Origin: Earliella scabrosa
Lineage: Eukaryota > Basidiomycota > Agaricomycetes > Polyporales > Polyporaceae
Reading direction: 5' to 3'
Assembly (NCBI GenBank): GCA_022605405.1
Contig: JABYQQ010000018.1
Span: 496,001-560,000 of the forward strand
Length of the DNA stretch: 64,000 nucleotides
Position 1 is the first letter of the stretch. Every line of letters starts with the position of its first letter. The notes below the pieces were generated by a model that made no database searches, was not told the origin of the DNA, and saw only the letters and a list, made by a program, of their open reading frames with translations. This document shows positions 39,999 to 51,324 of the stretch, one piece after another. Made by a program: the position numbers and the translations under genes.

Positions 39999-40730
39999 AA
40001 CATCCCGACCTCCAAGACTCCCTTCGACGGCAAGGCTTTCCAGCAGACTGTCGACGACTGGTCTGAGAAGGACGATGTGTGGAGCAAGGAGTTCTTGACT
40101 GGTACGTGACTCGCAGAAAGTTCGGCATCAACTTCGTGTTCCTGTCCAAAAGCTACCTGCTCGGTGTTGGGCTGACCAAGTCCCTCCCTGCTGGCCCGTA
40201 CTTCCTCGAACCCGCCCGGTCTGGCAACATCTTCCAAGGTCAGTGGGGCGATTTGTGTATCTCAAGAGGGCAACTAACTTCGGGGTTGTCAGCGTACCGT
40301 CTGTACAACGACGAGAACCAGTCATTCCTCTACGGCACGATTCCGGACGGTGATGGCTTCCAAGCCGCTCTCCGCGCACATCCCCGGGGCCGCAACCGAG
40401 ACCATCGGCGTTCCTTCACGTCTCCACTTCACGCCCACCTCCCCCAAGCCTCTCGCTGGCATGCGTGTCGCCGTAAAGGACATCTACGACGTCAAGGGCT
40501 TGTGCACCGGCTGTGGCAACCGCGCGTACTGGAACCACTACCCGCCCAAGACGCGCACCGCCCCGGCCATCCAGCGTTTCATCGATGGCGGTACCGTCGT
40601 CGTCGGCAAAGTGAAGACCTCGCAGTTCGCCAACGGCGAGAGCGCGACGACGGACTGGGTCGACCTCCACGCGCCGTACAACCCGCGTGGAGAGTCGGAG
40701 ACGACGCGAACAACGCGCACGCTGATCTAG
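39999..40730 (+). pseudogene. Decayed fungal amidase fragment
   Basis: Recognisable as the N-terminal part of a fungal amidase-signature enzyme: an N-terminal extension with WSEKDDVWSKEFL, then WYVTRRKFGINF and [15 protein letters not shown], then [16 protein letters not shown] and [13 protein letters not shown]. The last carries the catalytic Lys position. One intron (40239-40292) is still readable. Two frame breaks are seen: between 40092 and 40099, and one extra base near 40364. After AYNPRGE-like coding (PYNPRGE, ending about 40694) the family's Gly/Ser-rich stretch with the catalytic serines is missing and a stop follows at 40728. So both catalytic serines are absent and the gene is a relic. 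It lies downstream of SNF5's promoter region and faces a second MFS gene. Confidence 0.8.
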
Positions 40731-41313
40731 GCCTCCATGTTCCCCGTGACCGTGACCAAGTGTTCGGGGCCTCTCAATTCTTAGCATTCAGTATTAGTTT
40801 GACACATTCAACAGAACGCCTCGTCGCCGCTATAGGCAGCCGCGTTCCTCACGCGGTCGTACCCTGGGGGATAACTTCCTTCCTACGGGCGTGAAAAGCT
40901 CATCGGAAACTCTTCGAATCATAGCGGGCCGGTCGGCCTCGCAAAACATATCGAGAGCCTCACTATGGATTGAGCCTCCGTTGCCGACCATGTCTTCTCT
41001 GAGTACGCAGCCATAACGGTTGTGAACGGTCCGGTGTCTTCGATCCGCCCTTCGCGACCGTGGGTAGCGTCGGTACCGACACGCATTGCTCTTCTCAACT
41101 CAATCGGGCCCTAGAGCTATCGTCACGCGAAGGCACAAGTCCGAGAGAAATTCAAGTTGAGGAATTTCAAGTTGAGAAGCGAATTGGTACGTATGTCAAG
41201 ACACAAATACAAGAAAATCGTAGAGTTGTCATTAGTACATGGGCTACATCCAAGCTCGTCCACACCGAAGCGCACACAAAACACACCAACCGCCAAACGA
41301 ACGCGCGCGCACA
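40731..41313. other. Spacer between amidase relic and MFS gene
   Basis: No open frame with motif or splice support. Contains no detectable remainder of the amidase C-terminal half. Confidence 0.5.
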
Positions 41314-43002
41314 TCACAGGAACCACCGGAACTCGGGGGCATTTGTGCCCTCGCGCAGCTTCTCGGTCGACACGTCCACCGCCCTGCGCACGACGCCCTC
41401 CCTCCTATCCCTCCGCTTGTTGTCGACGATCATGAACAGACCGAGGAGGAGCGTCAGCGACGCGCCCGCCATACCAAACACCGCGGTCGTGATGAGCGCG
41501 GGCGTGTAGTTCGGCGCGTCCTTGTTCCGGAAGATGTTGGACGAGACGAGGCCCATGAGGTTCGCGATCGGGACGCCGATCGAGGTGAGCGCGATACGGC
41601 GGCCCTCGTGCGCGATGTTGTTGTTGTACCACGTGCTGAGGAGCACCGACGGCGCGCTCGTGCCCCACGTCATCATGAAGCACGCAAAGTACGCGACGCG
41701 GAGGTCCTTCTCGACGTCGATCGTCGCGTACACGATGAAGCCGATGAAGGTGAGCATGAAGCCCGTCGCGATGAACGGGAACCGGATCCGCGCGAGGTCG
41801 GACGAGAACGCGAGGATGATGAGGAACACGGCCCCGACGCAGTTCGGCGCGACCGTGTAGAGGTTCGTCTTGATCGTGTCGTACCCGAGCCGGCCGATGA
41901 TCTGCGGCATGAAGAGCGCGACGGACTGGATGGGCACGCCGAGGCAGATTTCGATCCCGAGCCACGCGTACGCCGCGGGCATGGTGAAGATCTTGAGCGC
42001 GTCCTTGAGCACGAACGGCTCGTTCACGATCGAGGACGAGTCCATCTGGATACGCTGGAACGCGATCTTGCGCTCCTCCTCGTTCAGGAACCACGCCTCG
42101 CCGGCGTTCTTGGGCAGGTAGAAGAACGCGAAGAAGGAGACTGTTATCGCACCGCGTGGTGTCAGTGGCAGGTCAAGTGGTACAGAGTTGACAGGTTCAC
42201 GTACACAGAACAGTCGCGCCTCCCTCAATGAGGAAGAGATACCTCCATGCGGGAAGCTTGCCGTCCTCGATGTCTAGTGCACTCCGTGAGTACGAGAGAG
42301 ATTTGGGCTTTAAGGGTGCACTTACGGAATACAGCGAAGGCAAGGAGACCAGAGAAGGCGTTCGCGATGTTGGAGGCGGCATAGAACAACGCGAGACGGC
42401 GCGCAAGCTCCGCACGCCGGTAGAACGTCGTCAGATAGTAGATAACGAGGGGGAAGAAGCCGGACTCGGCCATCCCTGCACAGAAACGCTGTCGCGTGAG
42501 ACCTCGCCTGTCCGAGCCATCCAGCAGTAGCGCACTCACCAAGGAACCACCGAGTCGCCATCATGCCGCCGAAGTTCTTGACCGCAGCACTCAGGAGCGT
42601 CATGCTCCCGAACGTGAACATAAGGATGGGCAATACGCGCGCGGGGCCGTACTTCTTGCCGATGAACGCGACCGCGGGGGCGAAGACGACATAGGGGACG
42701 AAGAAGATGGAGAGGATGGTGTTGTACTGGCCGTCTTCGAAGTTGAGGTCCGCCTCCATGCCGTCCGTCTTCGCGTTACCAAGGTTGCCCTTGTCAATCG
42801 CGTTGCAGAGGTACATGAAGGCGAGCACGGGGAGGATGCGGAGGTCGAACTTCCACACGAGCGCGCCCTCGTTCTCGAAGGTCGGAAGGGGTGCGGCCAC
42901 ACCGGGGCCGAGCTCAGCATTGCCCGAGGAAGAGTCGACTTCCTTCAGGGAGCCCTTGTGGGTGGACGAGGTCCTGGAGGGTGACTTCTTGAGGTCGCTC
43001 AT
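41314..43002 (-). CDS. MFS transporter, DAL5/TNA1-like anion:cation symporter
   Basis: Plasma-membrane proton-coupled carrier of the allantoate/nicotinate family, substrate unknown. Four exons: 43002-42540, 42475-42326, 42273-42205, 42140-41314, closing at 502 residues. Family blocks are LCNAIDKGNLGNAKTDGM (N-terminal half), VYVVFAP-type helix, FLGGMAESGFFPLVIYYLT, YFLP-type loop FYLPKNAGEAWFLNEEE, and WGTSAPSVLLSTWYNNNIAH near the end. About twelve hydrophobic segments; both tails are charged. It has far fewer introns than the related carrier at 17.9 kb, so the two are not a recent tandem duplicate. A TATA element lies about 150 bp upstream. Confidence 0.9.
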
Positions 43003-43152
43003 CGCGGCAGTCGGGGGCTAGGGGGTTCAGCGGGGGAAGACGAGAGGGAGGAGGGCGTCGTTCGCAAGAGCTGGAAACCCAAGCAGCAGCTATCGTTCGA
43101 GGGAAGAGCGCACTCGAAGACCGGCGGAGGGATGGAGTCGACGCGTCCGAGA

Positions 43153-43162
43153 CCTATATACC
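43153..43162 (-). promoter_or_regulatory. TATA element of the second MFS gene
   Basis: On the minus strand GGTATATAGG, about 150-160 bp before the ATG at 43002. Confidence 0.5.
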
Positions 43163-45431
43163 TCCGCGTCGGACGCGCGAGTAGAGTGGAGCTAAACCCA
43201 AACGAGCGTAAGTGGACGCGCTTCCCGAGCACATGGTGATAGCGAACGGCGAGTGGGAGGAGTCCGTCATCTGGGGTAACGCAGAGTGCCTGGTACGCTC
43301 GGGTCAGACTTGCCTTCCGCATGGAAACTGTCGAAAGTTCCTGCCAAGCCGCGTCCGGCCAAAGGCATCATCTCGCCGTCCTGGGCCTTCTCCATTACGG
43401 CCCGCCACGGTCCGCTCGCTAGTGTGTAGGCTTAACCTTCCTTGCTGATCGGAATCTGTGATCACCTTGCGTCGTATGGACAACCTGGGGACGCGACTCG
43501 TCAGATGATGCCCATTAACAGGAGGAGCGAACGCTCAGCCACAATTGCAGAGGAGGTGTTGACGTGTCGTCTGCTAGAGAGCGACGAGCGCCAGATCGCT
43601 CACAAACACTCGGTGTATGGTGTATCGATGGATGGAAAGGGGCCCGCATGGACAAGTTCAGCGATAAGAAAGATAGTAGAACAAAACTCACGCATGAATC
43701 ATTGACGTTTGCGGCGTCAAAGTTAGCGCGAAGTCGTGAAGATTGCTCCATTCATCCTATCTCAAGCTTCCTGAGACCACCTGGCGCTTCCTGATTGCAA
43801 ACCCTGCAGCGCGCGCGGACTACTCTCCAGAGTGCATCTCACTCGATGGTTCTCGGACTATTACCTTCTCAAGAGACATCCCGTTCGTCCACCCACACCA
43901 GTATCCGTCGTACTTGCACCACGTCCTGCATCTGCGCAAGAGTGAACTTAATTTCCTCTGCGAGTGCATCCTGAAACTCACCGCAGCTCTGGGCGCAGCT
44001 CGTCCCGTTACCATAACACCGCCACCAGGGTCTTCAAGCTTGGTGCTTGATCCCGCACGTCAATCTTCGCACTTGGATAGGCGATCCGGGAGCGAGCGGC
44101 CCGCCTGGTCTCCTTGCAACCCTGGCAGGGCTCGTCGCTAACACCACCTCCCACTGAAGTGCGCTAGTCTTTAGGTTGTATTGCTCGTGTGCCGGCAACC
44201 GCTGCGTCTGTAACCTTACCCCGCACTTGCCCCACATTGCGCAGACGGGTGGTGTTGCATGCCGAACCTTTTTCACGGTTGGGGTCCAGCCTGTTATGAT
44301 CGGTGGCGGACTGGGGTACGGCGGGCCGCTGCAACGCTCTCGATCAAGCCGCTCCGATCGCGGGGAACGCCACACAGAGCTCCTCGACTTGCGCCAATAG
44401 CGTACCTATGTATGCCCTACATAGGGGTCCAGGAACTTCAGTGCGTTAGGGAGTAGTATGAGCTTGGTGCAGAAGCCCGAATTATCAATGCGTTCGCGGG
44501 TTTTGCCAAGCTGCAGATAGGACGCAGGCACAGCTCACCCCACTTAAAGTTGCACGGAAGACAAGTAGCCGATCTATCAAGCGGGATTGAGCGGCCCGGG
44601 CTGAGACCAAAAGAATGGTGGAGACTGGTGGAGATTCCCAAGTCGATCGACGGAGACGGTCGTGGTTCTGATGACAAGGACGCAAGAGCGACAAGATGAG
44701 CAAGGTACGACTCGGACCTCAAGAAGAAGCCGTTTTGGTTACCACAAATATTCCAGACGATTCTGCTCAAGGTACTCACCGGGCCGCGCGAGGGGATCAT
44801 AGATGAGAGCTATGTCTAGAATAGAGATATGCGAAGTCCCTGGCAGAGCAATCAACAACCCGCTCTTGTGCCGGTGGATACGACGTCACCTTTTGGGGAG
44901 GTTTTGGTCGAGTCTCGGGCCGCTACGAGCGGGCATGTCGAGTGTGCCTTCAAGCTCCAGTGTTTCGGAGGCGGGTGTCGGTAGCATAACTGCAGACTCA
45001 CAGGTATCTACTCGGCAACTGAGCGATTACATGCTAGAGAATCTGCTGATGTTTGTGGCCCAAGTGGAGTCTACAATCAGCACTGTGACTGCGTCCAAAG
45101 TGAACCTACGAACTGACGAACCGTGTAGGGGCACACGTCTTCTGAAGGAACTGCCCGCACGGGTTCGGACCGTCCTGTGCTCACAACACTGCAGCTTACT
45201 ATTAGTTCCGTGGGCTCGCCGCGCGCCAACACGTTGAGATATATAATTGTGGACCTCCATATTGCGTCTGCCGGGCATGGTCCCATCGCCGCCCTTCATT
45301 TCCTCCCCGGGTGGCGAGTATCTCACCATGGATGAAATTTCGTCGCAGGGATTGAACGGCAAGGATTTGAACGCTCCGTACGCAGACAAAGATAGAGCAG
45401 ATAGCGATACAGTGAGGGTATCGATACAACG
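43163..45431. other. 2.3-kb region with no supportable gene
   Basis: Open stretches at 43743-44141 (+), 44438-44800 (-) and 44803-45237 (+) have no recognisable motif, and I could not build a spliced model. A weakly protein-like stretch around 44938-45125 (+) is the best candidate for a missed or decayed gene. Confidence 0.4.
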
Positions 45432-46470
45432 TCATTGTGGCAGTCCATTCCAGTGATACAGTACAGCACCCTGCCAATTGTTCGTCAGTGGATGGCGTTC
45501 GCGCGTAATCCATGAGCAAAACACACTGTGCTATTGTCTTTCCTAACAATCTTCCGATTTACTAGAGCGATCAGGCATTTGTTAACCCTGGCTTGGTTCA
45601 GGTCTGGGGGCTTCACGAACGCCACGACTGGGGAGAAACCCTCACCATCTGCACAAGCTCGGGAAAGCAACAAGTACTCACTGTTGAACCCCTCGCCCGG
45701 ATTGTCCAAGAACTTCTCAAGAACTAGCTCGATGTGCCGCCGCAGATTCGGATCGTCCCCTCTGAACTCGAGGGGTAGCGCGGCTAGTATCCGCTCGAGC
45801 TCCAGACCACGTTCGCGCTTCTCCTTTGCGGACATCTTCGGTTTCGCCCCTTTCTTCTTGACAACGCCAGACTTTGCTTGTGACTTTCCAGGGTTGGTCG
45901 AGATAGTCGTCTGTGTCAAACCCTCGGTAGGAGATAGTGTAGAGCGTTCGGTAGTCACTGTGGGCTCTGGGGGAGTTGGAGGGCGGCGAGCGGCCTCCTC
46001 GGCTGCACGGATAGCTTCCAATGCAGCACGAGCATCTTCCTCTATGCATATAGTCAGATCAAACTGCTGCACTGAGTAAGAAGAGATCGCACCTGCTCGG
46101 CGTGCAGCAAGCTCAAACGAGCCCTGTGTAGGGGCCTGCAGCACGAAGCGATCGACCCGACTTGAGTTCTCATGAGAGTTCGATACAGATCCAAGCGCAC
46201 CTGCGGCCAGTCCGTCGTCAACGCGTTCATGTTCATCACGTACAACCAGCTTGCGAAGCTCTCATTGAACGTGTCGAGTGCGGCATCCAGATTCCGCAGG
46301 CCTTCGACGTTGGTTTGGAGCGCCTCCGCTTCGTCGATGAGTTCTGCGAGTGCGGGCTCGAGGAAGCCGAGACCATGAGGCGCGTCGGGATACGCGCCAG
46401 AGCGCGATAGTCGGAAGAGAGAGCCCTGCGAGAGACGACGTAGGGGAGTTTGCGGCGGATTTGGGGGCAT
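45432..46470 (-). CDS. DAM1: DASH/DAM1 complex subunit Dam1 with winged-helix-like C-terminus
   Basis: Kinetochore subunit that couples chromosomes to spindle microtubules. Exons 46470-46201, 46135-46093, 46041-45682, 45627-45527 and 45470-45432 give 270 residues. The conserved Dam1 core lies at about residues 30-105: ALAELIDEAEALQTNVEGL, FNESFASWLYVMNMNAL, then APTQGSFELAARRA joined across an intron. A Lys/Thr-rich linker follows. The C-terminal 65 residues run RRHIELVLEKFLDNPGEGF, then LNQARVNKCLIALVNRKIV, then RKDNSTGAVLYHW. This order of helices and hairpin looks like a winged-helix fold (inference). Using the last intron (45526-45471) replaces an unlikely tail by the STGAVLYHW ending. 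Head to head with ORC3. Confidence 0.85.
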
Positions 46471-46696
46471 CGGAGGCGATGGTCTTGGTCTAGAGAGGAT
46501 GGGGAGTGGGGGAGTCGGAGAGCGTGGTCCTTGGTGACAATGGACGAAGGACGCGATCTCAACACATAGACGCCCCACGACGCGGTGGCAGCGAGACTTC
46601 TGCTGTGGCTGAGCGCGTCTTGACCGTGAACCACTTCCCAGCATCCCTCCTCTCGAACCCGTTCCGATACATTTGCTTGGATCTCAGGCTTGAGGA
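46471..46696. promoter_or_regulatory. Shared divergent DAM1/ORC3 promoter with ACGCG cores
   Basis: Only 226 bp separate the two start codons. It has no TATA box. ACGCG cores occur at 46551 (+), 46580 (+) and 46614-46618 (-). ACGCG is the core of the MBF/SBF-type site that drives G1/S genes in fungi. About 0.7 cores would be expected by chance at this base composition, so three is suggestive only. Confidence 0.5.
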
Positions 46697-49502
46697 ATGA
46701 AAGACTTAGAAGATCCATCGAAGGTATGTTGCGAACCCGTACAATTCGTAGGACGTTGCTCATCCCCTCTGCTTTAGACCTGCATCTACATTCCTCCAGG
46801 AGAGCTTGGTTAGCATCAATTCGAGATGACTGAAGGTGTGCTGAATAGCTCCCTATGCAGACGAAGACGCTGCATCTTTGGCAGCACGAGACGTCGACGA
46901 TGAGGTTGGGTACGAGCTGCGTATGGAGGCATACAAGTCTGCCTGGATGAAATGTCTAGACCGCGTTCGGGTGAGTGCATTTGGCCCAATAGCAACCCAA
47001 CCCCCGTCCATGGCAGTCCATAGGGCATCTTGCAAGCTCTGAATGCACCGATTGCTACCAGTGTCGCCGAGCAAATTCGGGGTGCATATGATCATATTCT
47101 CCCCGGTCTGCCCTACCCAGAACTCCCTGTTGTCGCGCTGTGTAGTATGTTCCCTTACGCACGTGTGAGCACATGCATGCTAAGCGTTGTTTGAGTCTAG
47201 GTGCAAACTCAGCCCTGGTTGGAAACATCATCGAGCAGCTTGGAATCGGCGAGGACGATGAGGCTGAGAACGTCGCAGCGGAGCCTCCGGCCCGTTCTCG
47301 TTCAGTCATACAAGTTCATCTATACCCAGCCGATTGTTCAACTGTCATGAACATGATGAAAGCGCTTGTCACAGGCTTTGTGGACCGCGGTTGTGAGTCT
47401 TCATGTGGACTCGTCAGGGGGCTTCAACACAACTGTTTTCCAGCAGGAGGCAAGCGCACGGCTTCATCGCTAGCCAACTACGACATCAACCTACTGCGCG
47501 CATGGTATGCAGCCCAAGACTCGCAGCCCATCCTAGCCGTTTTCCTCCATGAGTTTGAGAAGTTTGATACCAAAGTGGTGCAAGACGTGCTCTATATCTG
47601 CAGGTACGTCGATTGTCACCAAGTGCATTCATAGCTCAGACCGGTCTCACGATGCCTCCTGCCAGCATCAACGTACACCACCTCCCTCTGGTATTCGTAC
47701 TGACCATGACTTCGCCTCCTGCCCCGTCTTTCCTACACTCCACATATACCCGATCGACGTTAGCACTTCTGCGAGTCCATCAAGTGTCCGCCCCGACGGG
47801 GCTAGCCGCAGTCAAGGACGTCCTGACCAAGGTGCTTGTCTCGACCATGTCGCTGTTCTCACACCAATTGATCATGTCCGTCAGGTGTTTTTCGACCCAG
47901 ACTTTGAGCCAGACGTAATGCTCGGACCGGGTGCACTGGAGTACATTTCAGACTTTGCGACCCGACACAGTGCCTCCCCAGATGCATTGCTCACCATGCT
48001 TCAGGTGAAGGCTGTCCTTTGCATTTGACTGTTTGTCGTTACGTATCTCACACCTCATGCTCCCTATAGCTCGCACATCTGAAACATTTCACTCATCCCT
48101 TGAGTGTCTTCGTGCACAACCAATCTCTCGGTGTTGCTACCTCGGACGATGCCGAAGCTGCGTTGACCCCTCAGCTAGCTGACGCCGTCCAGACACGTCT
48201 GCTCGTTGCGCAGGAGCGAGAGCGCATCAACGTGCGCCCTCAGAACGCGCGAGAGCTCCTCGACTCTGTGTCAACCGCTCGTGTATCATTCCAGAGGAGT
48301 GTACGCCGCATGCGGGTCGCGTTCGCTTTCGCGCGCATCGCCGAACGTATCTCGCTGAGCGATGTGCAAGGCGCACTCATCGTCCGCAAAGGCGCAGGTG
48401 CGCACGGGCTGGATAGCCTTGACACGCTCAGCGCAGTTCTGCGGGGGCGCATGAGCTCTCAGGTGCGCTATGTCTGCATGGCAGTTAGGTGCGTCAAACA
48501 CGCTGTCTACATTGTACGCGGACTGATCTTCTTCTGCAGGAAACTATCGCTTTTGAAGTTGCGTGCCTTGCTTCAAGGCTTGCACTCGTTCCTGTACGGC
48601 CTGCAGAGCGCGGTTGTGCGCCGGGAGGAAGCAGACGCGCGTATCTGGATCGTCGAGCGCCTGAACGAACTTCCGAACGAAGGTGAAGGCGCTCCAGACC
48701 TCGACGGACTGGTACCTCAGGACGCTGCGACAAAAGAGCTCGCGGGCAACGTCGGGACTTGGCTGCAGGAGTACATCGAGTGAGTCTCTCACCGTGTTGT
48801 TGGGAGATACGCAACTGACGATGAGTGTATGGCAGAGCTCGTTTGGTCCGCCTCGAGGACTGTACTCTGTGGGACATCTGGTACACAGGTGCCTCGCCAT
48901 TCCCCTCCGAGCTCATCAACCCCGCACCTCGCCCGACTGTCGTTGCCGCGCTCTTGCACCCTCATGACTTTATCCGTTCGCATGCCGATCTTTCGCGAGG
49001 GGACGGCGAGCCAGTCGCCTTTGGTGGAGATGACGACGACAGGCAGGAACCGGCCTTGTGGGAGCTTCCAGACACCAGCATTGCGTTCCGGCGGTACATC
49101 GAAGCGGGAAGGATGGTGAACGTGTACGACTGGTTCGAGTCGTTCTCAGTCGTGCTCGACAGCCAGCGGAAGCACCTGAAGCGACGCAGCGCGAAACCCT
49201 CGGAGGGAAAGGCGGTGAATGGCACGGCCAAGGGTAAAGGGAAAGGGAACGTGTCTACGCCAAGCCGACGTCGACGCCGCCGCGATACTGAGGCAGCTGA
49301 AGAGGAGGATGATGTGGACGAAGACATGCATGTCGATGACGAGGACGATGATATGGACGAAGAGGAAGAAGAGCGATGGAAGCTCGAGGTGCAGGCACGC
49401 TTCATACGCGCACTGCATGAGCTTGACTACATGGGCTTCGTGAAGCACACTGGGCGAAAACCCGATCATGTCATCCGCACTATATATGATGTACCTGACT
49501 AG
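46697..49502 (+). CDS. ORC3: Origin recognition complex subunit 3
   Basis: Subunit of the complex that marks replication origins and loads MCM. Eleven exons: 46697-46723, 46778-46808, 46861-46970, 47024-47141, 47201-47392, 47444-47603, 47666-47831, 47885-48004, 48070-48488, 48540-48779, 48836-49502 (749 residues). N-terminus DPSKTCIYIPPGEL, then YELRMEAYKSAWMKCLDR and ILQALNAPIATSVAEQIRG. The AAA-like core has VVALCANSALVGN and AVFLHEFEKFDTKVVQDVL, the latter an ORC3 signature. A helical region follows (HLKHFTHPLSVFV). A late exon has WYTGASPFPSELINPAPRP, the ORC3 C-terminal motif, then a basic/acidic low-complexity insert and ELDYMGFVKHTGRKPDHV, a winged-helix end. The exon 5/6 junction has an alternative donor one codon away. 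Very small first exons place the start with moderate certainty. Confidence 0.9.
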
Positions 49503-49726
49503 TGGCTCCCAATATTGGGAAGTGACCGTCATAGATGCGAGTGTTGGATTCTCTCCGACACGATGTGCGCTGCTTGCATCCCACCCGCCCCACCTAGATT
49601 GATGATCTACTAATGTCCAATATTAGACGAAGTAGCGTCGGACGACATTATGTGCACTAATATGGTAGGGGCCGCGGATGCGTCACCCGAGGCTAACAAG
49701 GAGGACGGCCTGCTTCCACCTCCTCC

Positions 49727-50921
49727 TTAAGCCACTAGGGAGACATCAGGCGAGAGTCGTTCGGGTACGACGGAGTTGCGCACCTTCATGGTTTTCTCGA
49801 TACCCTCCTTGACGCTGACCTCTGGCTTGTACCCGAGCAGCCGCCGCGCCTTGCTGTCGTCAAAGTACATCGACATCGTTGCGAACCCGACCGTATACGG
49901 CGTAAAGTTGTTGTCCTTCTTCCCCACGACCCACGCGAAGAAGCTCACGACGTACGCGAGGACCATCGCGACCGTGCGCTGGATGACGACCGGCTTCTTT
50001 GCGGGCTTGCGCTGGTCGGGGAACTGCTCGTCCATGGCCGCCCACAGCGCGCGCATGAAGTCCCAGAACGGCCACGGCTCGCCATTGGTGATGAAGAACA
50101 CCTCGCCCGCGACGCCGGGCTCCTCGAGCTTGTCCGCAGCGAGGACGAGCGCGAGCGCGACGTTGCTCACGTACACCTTGTCGAACAGGTTCTGGTTGTC
50201 GCCCAGCTGCACGTGCGTCTGGCCGTTCTTCCAGCTGCTGTACGCGCCGACGATCGTCTCGCGGTCGCCGACCCTACACGATGTGATACGTGAGCGCTGG
50301 TGCGATTAGAGTAGGTGGGAGGTGAAGCATGTAGGACGCACCCGAACGCGCCTGAGGGACGAATGACAGCAGTGAGGAGCCCGTTCTTCCCGTTGGCAGC
50401 GAGGACGACCCGCTCCGCATCCTGCCTCGACCTCGCGTACGCATTGAGGGGCTTCGCGGCGTATGGCATGCTCTCGTTCCCGTTCTTGACGTCCGTGCCA
50501 TCCAACACGACCGAGGTACTACTCGAGTACACGAGCTTGCGCACGCCGGCCTCGGTCGCGGCCTCGATGACGTTCTTCGTGCCAACAACATTGACGTCGT
50601 GGAAGACTTGTGGCTTGTCCGTGTGCCGGATGGACAGGGGCGAGATGGTGTGGATGATGCATGTCGCCCCGCTCTGATGGAGCGTTGAATGATACTATCA
50701 AATGCTCAAGCTCAAGAGGGCCGACTCACCTTGCGTATGGCCTGCGCGACGTCTTCCTTCTTCGTGATGTCGCCCTGGTAGAACGGCACAGTATGGTACT
50801 CGCGCTGTGTACGGTCGAAGACGGAGACCTTGTCGCCCCGGGCTTTGAGCCGCTCGACGACATGCCCGCCAGTGTAGCGGTCACCACCGAGTACAAGATA
50901 GACGTCGCGTTTCGCGGACAT
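49727..50921 (-). CDS. ERG26-like 3-beta-hydroxysteroid dehydrogenase with altered active site
   Basis: Member of the NAD(P)-dependent 3-beta-HSD/sterol C-3 dehydrogenase family, whose ERG26 members oxidise and decarboxylate C4-carboxysterols in ergosterol synthesis. Exons 50921-50730, 50673-50342 and 50273-49727 (356 residues). Rossmann start DVYLVLGGDRYTGGHVVERL, then VPFYQGDIT, IIHTISPLS, VNVVGTKNVIEAA, KLVYSSSTSVV and VIRPSGAFG. A hydrophobic helix VAMVLAYVVSFFAWVVG near residues 280-300 suggests ER attachment as in ERG26. Two key positions differ: the middle Gly of the GGxGxxG loop is Arg (codon 50879-50877), and the YxxxK motif reads YARSR, with Arg (50427-50425) for Lys. It may be a divergent paralogue with changed activity. 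Convergent with ORC3. Confidence 0.85.
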
Positions 50922-51324
50922 GACCACAGGGAGATGGAGTCTGACTCTCAGGAGCTGGGATGGAAATTGAGAGGGCCCACCTGGCTGGCACTACATAAGT
51001 AGCACTGTAAGATATAGCTACGAGGGGTAATTATGATGATCAATGCGCAGGCTACCATGCATGCTTGAAGGTTCTCCCAAGTTGGCGCATGGTCGTGCCG
51101 AACAGGGCAGTCGGTACGAGGGTTATGATCTACAATTAATGATCGGGGCGGGCTGTGGACTACAAACTCGAAACGAATGTGGGCATGTCTGCACCCTTGA
51201 GGTTGGCATAAGGTCACAGATCCGACATAAGTACAGTCCGTGACAATCAAGGGTATTGTTTGCGACGAGCACTCACAGTCAGTCTCAAGTCCCCGACCGA
51301 GCGGGGTATGCCGGAAACGACGCG
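50922..51324. promoter_or_regulatory. Shared divergent promoter, ERG26-like / LDAH-like
   Basis: 403 bp between the two start codons. On the minus strand TAGCTATATC at 51011-51020, about 90 bp upstream of the ERG26-like ATG, is a candidate TATA box. No TATA is evident for the plus-strand gene. Confidence 0.4.

Noticed and set aside
40101..40115. GTACGT..CGCAG as an intron in the amidase fragment
   Set aside because: Only 15 bp, far too short to splice; a frame break explains the local frame change better.
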